Of a DNA stretch of 64,000 nt, positions 57,254 to 63,468 are shown one piece after another. Source of the DNA: Algihabitans sp965233705 (lineage in GTDB: Bacteria; Pseudomonadota; Alphaproteobacteria; Kiloniellales; DSM-21159). Below the pieces are notes generated by a model, which saw nothing but the letters and a program-made list of their open reading frames with translations, was not told the DNA's origin and searched no databases. The position numbers and the translations under genes were made by a program. Positions within the stretch are counted from its first letter, which is position 1; each line of letters begins with the position of its first letter. The DNA lies in contig CBDDTF010000002.1 of NCBI GenBank assembly GCA_965233705.1, positions 186,001-250,000 on the forward strand, read 5' to 3'.

Positions 57254-57769
57254 ATGCCTAGGCCACCGAACCTGCCCGACGCACCCCCGCAGCGGACCGT
57301 CCCCCGGACCGCGAGGGGACCGCGCAGCCGCTATGTGGCGACGGAACACCCCGGCGGGCTGAGCGGCATCCGGTACGTTCTCAAGCCCGCCGGATACGGG
57401 CTCATCGAGCGCATGTCGGCCGGTGGCCGAAACCTCGCCAGCATCGCCGCCGCCCTGGGCATCTCGTGCGAGACCTTCCGCGACATGCGCCGCCGCGACC
57501 CCGAGGCGCAGGAGGCCCTCGACCGGGGCCGCGCCGCGCTCGGCGACGAGCTGACCGACATCCTGTTGGAGCACGCCCGCAAGGGCATCACCGTCGCCGC
57601 CATCTTCCTCGCCAAGGCTCGGTGCGGCTGGCGGGAGGGCGAGGGCATGGAGGGCGCACGCACCGTCAACAACACGCAGATCAACATCCAGATACCGGAG
57701 CGCATGTCCGACGAGGAGTTCCGGGCGATCATCGAGGGACGGCACCGGGAGATCGAGCATGACGGCTAG
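57254..57769 (+). CDS. terminase small subunit-like protein
   Basis: Small terminase subunits recognise the packaging site and hand DNA to the large subunit. The 171-residue protein has a central helix-turn-helix region, MSAGGRNLASIAAALGISCETFRDMRRRDPEAQEALDRGRAA, and a C-terminal segment VNNTQINIQIPERMSDEEFRAIIEGR often seen in TerS. It overlaps the large-subunit gene by 11 bases, as TerS-TerL pairs commonly do. The N-terminal 35 residues are Pro/Arg-rich. The call depends mainly on context and the HTH pattern. Confidence 0.8.
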   Translation: MPRPPNLPDAPPQRTVPRTARGPRSRYVATEHPGGLSGIRYVLKPAGYGLIERMSAGGRNLASIAAALGISCETFRDMRRRDPEAQEALDRGRAALGDELTDILLEHARKGITVAAIFLAKARCGWREGEGMEGARTVNNTQINIQIPERMSDEEFRAIIEGRHREIEHDG

Positions 57770-59117
57770 CGTCGCCGATACGGTCGCCCCCACCCGCTTC
57801 CAGCAGGCGGTGCTTAGCTTCCGCGGACACTGCAACATCCTGAACGCGGGCGGGCGCGGATCGGGCAAGTCGTTCTCGATGATGCTCGACCTGCTCGACC
57901 ACTGCCGGCTGCACGGCGCAGACGCGCGCCCGCTGGTCATGCGGGAGAGCTGGGGCGGGCTGCTCGAACTCACGACCGAGGTTCTGGACCTCGCGTCCGC
58001 CGCCTTCGGGCGATGCTCGCGCAACAAGGCCGAAGGCACAATCTACCTGCCGACCGGCGGCGTCATCACCTTCACCAACATCGGCGACGAGAACAGCTAC
58101 GCCCGCCATCAGGGCCGCAGCTACACCGGCCTGTTCGCCGACGAGGTCGGCAACTACCCGCCGCAGGCGTTCGCCTTCCTCCAGCGCGTCCGGTCCAACC
58201 TCCGCGTCCCGAGTGGCCGCCGGGTGGACATCCACCTAACCGCCAACCCGCACGGTCGCAGCCACACGGTGCTGTTCAAGAACTTCATCTCGAAGGCTCC
58301 GCCGTGGCATCCGTTTCAAGACAACGTCGGCGACTGGTGGATCTGGACCACCAGCACCTTGGAGGACAATCCATACATCGACCGCGTCGCCTACCGCCGC
58401 CAGCTTGTCGCCAGCACGGGCACCGACCAGGCTCTTGCCGACGCCTGGATCAACGGCGACTGGTCGGTGCTGGGCGGCGTCATGTTCGACGTGTTCGACC
58501 CGGCGGTGCACATCATCCGCGACCCGGCCCACGCCAGCATGCGGCTGCGCTGCGGCGGCGACTGGGGAACGGCTGCCCCGGCGACCTGCATCCTTCTGGG
58601 CCAGCTCAAGAGCGATGTCGGCCCGTACCGCTACGGCAGCATCATCGCCCTGGACGAGACCGACACCGCCGACCCCAGCGACCTCTCCTTGGGCAACGGC
58701 GCGCCGCCGCAGGCATTCGCCGAGATGGTCCGCGAGATGTCCGCCCGGCACGGCTGGCGCAACCCGCATGTCGTCATGGACGACGCGCGCGGCCTGCAAT
58801 CGGACACCGTCATCCAGCTCCTGCGCGAGAACGGCATCGGCGCGCACAAGCCGATCAAGAAGGACCGCGTCGGGCAGTGGTCCCTCATCCGCAGCCTGCT
58901 CAGCAATGCGGTCACGGGCGACGGCCCCGGCCTCTACTTCACCAACCGCTGCCCGCACCTTCTCGAAACCTTGCCGGAGGCCCCGCGCGGCACGCTCCGG
59001 CCGGAGGACATAGACCCGAAGTGGCCGCGCGACCACTGGCTGGACGCCCTCGCCTATGGCGTCCGAGACCTCTGGGGCAATCGCGCCGCCAGCGGTCGCC
59101 ATACCGGCATGTACTGA
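57759..59117 (+). CDS. terminase large subunit
   Basis: TerL is the packaging motor and nuclease of tailed phages. The 452-residue protein has Walker A LNAGGRGSGKSFS at 28-40, Walker B YTGLFADEVGNYPP with Asp128/Glu129, the coupling motif ANPHGRSH, and the C-terminal RNase H-like nuclease with Asp268 (GGDWGTAAP), Asp341-342 (MDDARGLQ) and Asp429 (DHWLDALAYG). All active-site residues are present, so both ATPase and nuclease should work. Portal and capsid genes that normally follow are absent. Confidence 0.93.
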   Translation: MTASVADTVAPTRFQQAVLSFRGHCNILNAGGRGSGKSFSMMLDLLDHCRLHGADARPLVMRESWGGLLELTTEVLDLASAAFGRCSRNKAEGTIYLPTGGVITFTNIGDENSYARHQGRSYTGLFADEVGNYPPQAFAFLQRVRSNLRVPSGRRVDIHLTANPHGRSHTVLFKNFISKAPPWHPFQDNVGDWWIWTTSTLEDNPYIDRVAYRRQLVASTGTDQALADAWINGDWSVLGGVMFDVFDPAVHIIRDPAHASMRLRCGGDWGTAAPATCILLGQLKSDVGPYRYGSIIALDETDTADPSDLSLGNGAPPQAFAEMVREMSARHGWRNPHVVMDDARGLQSDTVIQLLRENGIGAHKPIKKDRVGQWSLIRSLLSNAVTGDGPGLYFTNRCPHLLETLPEAPRGTLRPEDIDPKWPRDHWLDALAYGVRDLWGNRAASGRHTGMY

Positions 59118-59134
59118 CACCGAAGGAGAGACAC

Positions 59135-59824
59135 ATGGCACAGCAACCCCACGACATGAACCGGCGGGCTCGTCCGCCCAGCAACACGGAGGCCACGACG
59201 GGCGTCGTGGTTCGCCTCGACATCCCGCCCGACCACCACCCGGCAGTCCTCAAGGGCGACGGCCCCGGTGCCACTCTGGGCCGCGACGCGCTCACGGGTC
59301 TGTATGACGCCTACGGCAGGATCAACGACACCGCATCCAAGGTTCAGGACAAGGGTCGCCTCGCGCAGGCTGCCCAGCCGTTCGCGGAGCGCGCCGTGCA
59401 GCAGGCCGGGCGGGCGGTCACGACACTGCGCAAGCAGGTCGAGCATCTGGACACCGAGATCGCGTCCACCCTCAAGCCGACGGTCGAACCCGGCCTCGCC
59501 GCGCAGATCAGGTCGCACTGGTCGCGGAGCGACAAGGCGCTGTCCGGCCTACGCAAGGTCATCGAGGAAGGCGACACGGCGACGGCCAGCGCCGTGCTCA
59601 ACGCCCCCGCCTACCTCTCTGGGCTGTCCGACAAGGACCAGGCGATCCTCCGCCAGATGGCGGCGCAGAAGTTCGCGCCCGAGAAGGTGGCCCAGCGAGC
59701 CGAGACGGCGGACGCCCTCGCGCGTGTCGAGCGTGCGACGGACCACTTCATGGCGACCATCGCCGGTCGGCTGCGGGAGTGGCGGGACGAGGACGCCAAG
59801 ATCATCCAGGAGGCGCTGCGATGA
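59135..59824 (+). CDS. hypothetical phage-element protein, 229 aa
   Basis: I do not recognise this protein. It follows terL by 17 bases with a strong AAGGAGAG ribosome-binding site and is translationally coupled to the next gene (ATGA overlap). Most of it (residues 60-229) is predicted helical, with heptad-like stretches such as VTTLRKQVEHLDTEIAST, and no membrane segment. In prophages, portal or scaffold proteins follow TerL, but this one is too short and helical to be a portal. A scaffold-like or helper-capsid-interacting role is possible but speculative. Confidence 0.7.
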   Translation: MAQQPHDMNRRARPPSNTEATTGVVVRLDIPPDHHPAVLKGDGPGATLGRDALTGLYDAYGRINDTASKVQDKGRLAQAAQPFAERAVQQAGRAVTTLRKQVEHLDTEIASTLKPTVEPGLAAQIRSHWSRSDKALSGLRKVIEEGDTATASAVLNAPAYLSGLSDKDQAILRQMAAQKFAPEKVAQRAETADALARVERATDHFMATIAGRLREWRDEDAKIIQEALR

Positions 59825-60126
59825 CGGAGCGAACTCAAGAGCAGGTCAGGACCGCGCTGGCCGAGAGCAACCGCCAGATTGCCCACATCACCGGCAAGAT
59901 GGAGGCGATCTACGAGGGTCTGCCGCGAGACGAGACCGCCATCGCCGACCTGATGCAGACGACCGGATGCGACCGCGAGCGAGCGGTTGCCGCGCTGGAG
60001 ACCTACGCCGCTGGCAAGATCACCGCGCTCCGAGACCAGACCGGTCCCGCCGAGCCGACCGACGGCGCGCCGTCGGACCCGGCGGTGAAGCGCTTCCGGG
60101 AGTTGCTGGCCGATGGCGCTGCGTGA
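59821..60126 (+). CDS. hypothetical phage-element protein, 101 aa
   Basis: Its ATG overlaps the stop of the previous gene by four bases. The 101-residue product is mostly helical and acidic, beginning MTERTQEQVRTALAESNRQI, with a short segment DLMQTTGCDRERAVAALETYAAG that looks like a UBA-like three-helix unit. It overlaps the following gene by 14 bases. I recognise no family, and the coupled arrangement suggests that it acts together with its neighbours. Confidence 0.68.
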   Translation: MTERTQEQVRTALAESNRQIAHITGKMEAIYEGLPRDETAIADLMQTTGCDRERAVAALETYAAGKITALRDQTGPAEPTDGAPSDPAVKRFRELLADGAA

Positions 60127-60484
60127 CGCGATCCGCTGGCTGGTGCGCGAGCGCCGCCGCGACCGAGCGAACCTGTCCGCCTTCCGAGCGTTGCTCGCAG
60201 CTCCGCATGACCTTGGTGCCGGGCCGTTGGTCATGCCCGCGCCCGGTCGGCTGGCGCTGGCCCACTCCGCTGGGCTGGCCGCCGGGCAGGTGACGGTCTC
60301 GGTCGGCGCGCGACGGTCGTTCAGCCACCCGGCGCTCGCAGCCGACGAGGTCCATCGCGGCATCCACGCCGAGGAGGGGTTCGCCATCACGCAGACCGGC
60401 GCGCCCCTGGGCACCCTGTCGCTCTACCTCGTGGACCCGCTAGACGGCACGCATGCCCTGATCGCAACGCAGGTGGTGGCGTGA
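60113..60484 (+). CDS. hypothetical phage-element protein, 123 aa
   Basis: The 123-residue protein starts at ATG 60113 within the end of the previous gene and ends four bases into the next. A basic first helix (LRDAIRWLVRERRRDRANLS) is followed by what looks like a beta-rich domain, with alternating patterns such as QVTVSVGARRSF and LGTLSLYLVDPLDGTHALIATQ. There is no signal peptide or membrane segment. Its family is unknown to me. Confidence 0.65.
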   Translation: MALRDAIRWLVRERRRDRANLSAFRALLAAPHDLGAGPLVMPAPGRLALAHSAGLAAGQVTVSVGARRSFSHPALAADEVHRGIHAEEGFAITQTGAPLGTLSLYLVDPLDGTHALIATQVVA

Positions 60485-60906
60485 CCGAGCCGCGCCTTGC
60501 CTCCGTCGACTTGGCGCGGTTTCTGTCCGACGCCCGGCGGGCGCGCTGGTCGTGCGGCTCCCCCGGCATGACACTCGACCAACTCCGGCAGCTCGGCATC
60601 TCGCGCAAGGAGGCCCGCTACCTCGCGGCGCGGGGCGTGGCCGTATTCGACCCGCCGCTGCCCGACGTGATCGTCACCGAACCACTCCGTCCGCGATCAC
60701 CGCGCCCCAGCCCAAGAAGGCGACGGCCCCGAGGCGGCCCGAGGGTCGAGGAGCGCAGCAAGCCTCGCACCCCGACCGTCGAGCGGGCCTGCATGACTTG
60801 TGGTGGCATATTTGCGAGCGAGGGGCCGCACCATCGCATGTGCGACCGCTGCCGCCGTCGGGCGGCCGACGTGAGCCCCTTCGAGCCGAACGAAGGGGCT
60901 TTGTAG
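60481..60906 (+). CDS. hypothetical protein with C-terminal zinc ribbon, 141 aa
   Basis: The product starts at GTG 60481, overlapping the previous stop by four bases. The N-terminal 60 residues contain a short helix-turn-helix-like segment LDQLRQLGISRKEARYLAARGV. An arginine/proline-rich linker follows, and the C-terminus has a zinc ribbon ACMTCGGIFASEGPHHRMCDRCRRR with two CxxC pairs. That design suggests a DNA- or RNA-binding regulator, possibly late gene control as in P4 Delta/Psu-region proteins, but I have no family match. Confidence 0.68.
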   Translation: MTEPRLASVDLARFLSDARRARWSCGSPGMTLDQLRQLGISRKEARYLAARGVAVFDPPLPDVIVTEPLRPRSPRPSPRRRRPRGGPRVEERSKPRTPTVERACMTCGGIFASEGPHHRMCDRCRRRAADVSPFEPNEGAL

Positions 60907-60993
60907 CGCGCAGAAATCACGAAGGCCAGCCGCCAAATATGGGGAAGGTCGGCGTCAAGTTTGATTCTGGTCTTTGCTCTGGGCCATGCCCGG

Positions 60994-61665
60994 CTAGAGA
61001 TTGGTGACCAGCTCGTACATCTTCTCACGGTAGCGGATCAGTCGCTGGTTCACCTGCTCCAAGTCCTCCTTTAGCGCCTCATAATCGGGAAATTCTTTCT
61101 GCACATCCTGGGGTGCTGCATCCACCCGATCCTCGTGCTCCAATGCCCTCTCATACCAGCGCCTAAACCGAGCCTGCCACTTTGTCAGGTGTGGCCGTAT
61201 CCCGGTGTTCAGAACCTCGATTGACAGGCGGATGATCTTCTCTGTGTCCTTGCGCCTGAAGCGGGATACCGGCACATCCTTGATGAGTTCGCGCGTAACC
61301 GAGAAGAAGTTGTACCAAGAGTCGTATACCTCCGAGATCACGTCGTCGTTCAGATCAATGGGAAGCCCGATCTTTCGAGTGCTTAGCTCTACCCAGATCT
61401 TGTATGCGATCTGCCTGTCTGTGACGTTTGGGCGTAGTGTGATTCTCTGATCGCCAAGACCGAACTGCGTCTCATCGATCTCAAACCGCCTCCAGCCACC
61501 GCGCCAGAAGCCAAAGAGCCGGACGGCAAGAACGAGCCCAACGAGCCCAAGCCCGACCCAGACTACGACCGCGTCGATTGATACAAAGGCACCGAGGTCT
61601 TCGCCGAGCACGAAGGTAACAAGTTCATCGCCGGTCAGTTGGGGTGCGGGCGCAGTCGCCGCCAT
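60994..61665 (-). CDS. one-TM protein, putative membrane partner of the TIR-like protein
   Basis: The 223-residue protein has a periplasmic or short N-terminus, one membrane helix at about residues 29-54 (SIDAVVVWVGLGLVGLVLAV), and a cytoplasmic domain of about 165 residues with FEIDETQFGLGDQRITLRPN, VELSTRKIGLPIDLNDDVIS and a helical C-terminus ending in a coiled-coil-like segment. I recognise no family. The start codon lies one base after the stop of the TIR-like gene, so the two are made together. By analogy with two-gene TIR defence systems it may be the membrane effector, which is inference. Confidence 0.78.
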   Translation of the reverse strand: MAATAPAPQLTGDELVTFVLGEDLGAFVSIDAVVVWVGLGLVGLVLAVRLFGFWRGGWRRFEIDETQFGLGDQRITLRPNVTDRQIAYKIWVELSTRKIGLPIDLNDDVISEVYDSWYNFFSVTRELIKDVPVSRFRRKDTEKIIRLSIEVLNTGIRPHLTKWQARFRRWYERALEHEDRVDAAPQDVQKEFPDYEALKEDLEQVNQRLIRYREKMYELVTNL

Positions 61666-61666
61666 G

Positions 61667-62203
61667 TCAGCACCGCTTGTTGTAGGCGAACCGATCCCTG
61701 CGGTTCACAATGTACTTGGCATGGGTGGTCCTTCGACCGTGCGCTGATTCAATTGCGTTTACTAGTGCGTCGGTGCTGCTTGGGTAAGCGATCCAACGGG
61801 CAAAGCAATTGTCATGGCCCAATAGGTTCTCGTTGAGACGCTGCGGGTATTGACCGCCGCTTGACGGATAGCTTGGCAGCTTGATGGCCAGCAGGCCATT
61901 CGGCGTCACGGTCTGGCCCTGCCGGAGCGACGCCTGAATCTCCCAGTCGACGTAGCGACGCGCCCATGTACACCGCCCAAGCATGACCAGCGTCACCGTT
62001 GAGTCCGACAGATAGAGCTGCCGAATCCGCTGCATGACATAGTCCGTATTGGTGCTGTTGACGATGTCCTCGCTCATCTCCTGACCAAGCCCACGAGCGA
62101 TGAACGTATCGAGCTCGTGGTCAAAGTCGCGAACGAATTGGCTCACCTCGTCTTGGTCGGCGTGGTGGTAAGATATAAAGCATTTCCGACGCACAACTGC
62201 CAT
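61667..62203 (-). CDS. TIR-like (ThsB/DUF1863 fold) protein
   Basis: The 178-residue protein matches the TIR-like family that includes ThsB of the Thoeris antiphage system. The first strand and helix are KCFISYHHADQDEVSQFVRD at residues 7-26, and the later signature STVTLVMLGRCTWARRYVDW then EIQASL covers residues 68-94, with Glu88 in the position of the catalytic glutamate. Such proteins make a nucleotide signal from NAD when infection is sensed and activate a partner. GAGGAG precedes ATG. The next gene downstream, one base away, is a membrane protein unlike ThsA. Confidence 0.86.
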   Translation of the reverse strand: MAVVRRKCFISYHHADQDEVSQFVRDFDHELDTFIARGLGQEMSEDIVNSTNTDYVMQRIRQLYLSDSTVTLVMLGRCTWARRYVDWEIQASLRQGQTVTPNGLLAIKLPSYPSSGGQYPQRLNENLLGHDNCFARWIAYPSSTDALVNAIESAHGRRTTHAKYIVNRRDRFAYNKRC

Positions 62204-62237
62204 CGACCGTCTCCTCGCGACTGTGCGCCCTGCTGGG

Positions 62238-62390
62238 CTACTTGCCCTTCTTGCGCCTGTCGGGCCGCTGCGTCAGTGCCGAAGCGGCTGCTGACTTCTG
62301 AGCCTTGGTAGACTTCGGGTCCCGCAGCACTTTCGCTGCGGCCGATGCGGCACGGGCACTCGTCACTTCCTTGTTTGGTTTCCTAGCCAT
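62238..62390 (-). CDS. small basic Lys/Ala-rich protein, 50 aa
   Basis: The product begins MARKPNKEVTSARAASAAAK and ends ALTQRPDRRKKGK. It is a short lysine- and alanine-rich protein of a type often found in prophages and accessory regions, with unknown function, possibly binding nucleic acid. ATG 62390 is chosen because upstream residues lack the family pattern. It lies 34 bases upstream of the TIR-like gene on the same strand and may head its operon. Confidence 0.75.
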   Translation of the reverse strand: MARKPNKEVTSARAASAAAKVLRDPKSTKAQKSAAASALTQRPDRRKKGK

Positions 62391-62507
62391 ATCACGACTC
62401 GCAATGGTTGAAGACACCGTCACTGTAACGCTAGCGAGTCGTATACTTGCTGTCAATATTTTACGAGCACAAAACAAGAACCATACTAGATGAGGTAATT
62501 GCTGCGA
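62391..62507. other. AT-rich spacer upstream of the defence cargo
   Basis: These 117 bases separate the small basic gene from the stop of the PD-(D/E)XK-like gene. They are AT-rich (CAATATTTTACGAGCACAAA) and could contain the promoter for the minus-strand genes. No single promoter motif stands out. Confidence 0.35.
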
Positions 62508-63047
62508 CTAGTATCCGACGATGCACAAGGAGAATGGCATTCGGATACGCGAGTGCCCGAAGAGCGCATCAGCCACAGCCACGGTATTGTCGTAGTCGTT
62601 GCTGGTGACTTCCCTGCCGCCCGACTTGTACCTGTACCCATTCGGGACGGCGAGCACCAAGTGATCCAGGTTCACCATCACAAGCGCTTGAATGAGGTCG
62701 CGATATACCGCATTGCCCATCCAAGCTCGGCCCGCCTCGACCTCTAGGCCAGCGCGCCACTCTGGCTGCCAAGCGTCAATCTCGTACTGCAAGCTCGGCT
62801 GGGCGTTCTCCCCAAAGAAGACCGGTCGCCGTATCTTCTGCTCTGCGCGCTTCCCCGCCTCGACCACAAATCCGAGGTCAGTTAGGTCCGGGCGAAGGAC
62901 GGCAAGAACCTCGTCGCTTGTCAGTCCCTTCGCCAGATCGCGGGTAGATATCTCCGATTCGTGACGCTCGAACACCCCAACCAATTCTTCGATGAAGTCG
63001 GGTGGGCTCTGGGTTCTTGGGAACGTTGCGAATCGTACAAAGGGCAT
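62508..63047 (-). CDS. PD-(D/E)XK-like protein of unknown function
   Basis: The 179-residue protein has a pattern compatible with a restriction-endonuclease-like fold: Asp91 in QYEIDAWQPEWRAG and the strand LEVEAG with Glu102 and Glu104, followed by a helix MGNAVYRDLIQALVMV. The usual lysine of the motif is not present, so it may be a divergent or inactive nuclease. The N-terminal half (STRDLAKGLTSDEVLAVLRP) is helical. Position in the cargo end of the element, next to the TIR-like module, suits an anti-phage or host-interference role, which is inference. Confidence 0.68.
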   Translation of the reverse strand: MPFVRFATFPRTQSPPDFIEELVGVFERHESEISTRDLAKGLTSDEVLAVLRPDLTDLGFVVEAGKRAEQKIRRPVFFGENAQPSLQYEIDAWQPEWRAGLEVEAGRAWMGNAVYRDLIQALVMVNLDHLVLAVPNGYRYKSGGREVTSNDYDNTVAVADALFGHSRIRMPFSLCIVGY

Positions 63048-63072
63048 TCAGCACCACTGGTGTCATGAAAAT

Positions 63073-63149
63073 TGGCGCGCCCGGCAGGATTTGAACCTGC
63101 GACCTACGGCTTAGGAGGCCGTCGCTCTATCCAGCTGAGCTACGGGCGC
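63073..63149 (-). tRNA. tRNA-Arg (anticodon CCT), element-borne
   Basis: A complete 77-base tRNA: acceptor GCGCCCG/CGGGCGC, D arm TAGCTCAGCTGGATAGAGCG, anticodon stem ACGGC/GCCGT with loop CTCCTAA, T arm GCAGG-TTCAAAT-CCTGC and encoded CCA. It lies 86 bases inside the right att core. It decodes the same AGG codon as the tRNA interrupted by the element but differs in the acceptor and anticodon stems, so it is a separate gene and not a duplicated fragment. Confidence 0.97.
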
Positions 63150-63153
63150 TGAA

Positions 63154-63181
63154 ACGGTCCGCAAACGCCATCGCGAACCGT
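63154..63181. promoter_or_regulatory. candidate integrase/excisionase arm-site pair, right
   Basis: ACGGTCCGC (63154-63162) and GCGAACCGT (63173-63181) form an inverted pair matching the pair near the left end (53255-53288). A perfect palindrome TGTAATTACA lies at 63201-63210, between this pair and the att core. Confidence 0.5.
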
Positions 63182-63235
63182 GATCGTGACTTGCATACCC
63201 TGTAATTACAATATCTTATCTCGTTCAGGTTCAGG

Positions 63236-63245
63236 GATTAGGAAT
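63236..63245. other. right attachment core (attR)
   Basis: GATTAGGAAT matches 53130-53139 exactly and marks the right boundary of the element in the anticodon loop of the split tRNA gene. Confidence 0.85.
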
Positions 63246-63276
63246 CTGGTGCTCTATCCGGCTGAGCTACGGGGAC
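63236..63276 (-). pseudogene. tRNA-Arg(CCT), detached 5' half
   Basis: These 41 bases are the 5' acceptor strand GTCCCCG, the D arm TAGCTCAGCCGGATAGAGCA, the anticodon stem CCAGA and the loop TTCCTAA. After the loop the element continues with TCCCTGAACC, which does not pair with the stem, so no tRNA can form here. It completes the 3' half at 53094-53139. Confidence 0.9.
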
Positions 63277-63413
63277 ACGCCGAGGCGGGCGGCCTGCGGG
63301 CCGCGCGCGGCGGTCGGTGCGCCAGGGCGCCGGGGCGCCGCCGACGGGCCGGAGGCTGCAATCTGCGGCTTCGCGGCGCCGGGCGCAAGAGGCGCGCGCC
63401 GCCGTGTACGCCG

Positions 63414-63453
63414 CCGAGCTCCCCGCCGTGCCGCCGAGCTCCCCGCCGTGCCG
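63414..63453. repeat. 20-bp tandem repeat, two copies
   Basis: CCGAGCTCCCCGCCGTGCCG occurs twice between the split tRNA and the exoD-like gene. No gene is seen in this 190-base gap. Confidence 0.6.
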
Positions 63454-63468
63454 CCGGCCCGGGGGCGT

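Larger units (their letters stand above)
53130..63245. mobile_element. 10.1-kb integrative phage-satellite-like element
   Basis: The element is bounded by direct copies of GATTAGGAAT (53130-53139 and 63236-63245), the anticodon-loop core of the split tRNA-Arg(CCT). It carries a tyrosine integrase next to the left end, an AlpA-like regulator, an SF3-type helicase, an iteron cluster, terminase small and large subunits, four small unknown genes, a minus-strand cargo block with TIR-like, TM and PD-(D/E)XK-like proteins, and a complete tRNA-Arg(CCT). No capsid, portal, protease, tail or lysis gene is visible. This gene content points to a phage satellite and not a prophage remnant, because the reading frames are intact and closely packed. 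Confidence 0.88.

Noticed and set aside
53130..63245. Interpretation of the element as a decayed full prophage
   Set aside because: All frames are intact, tightly packed and often overlapping, with the replication and packaging modules complete. Structural genes are missing as a block, which fits a satellite better than random decay. I cannot exclude ancient deletion without related sequences.
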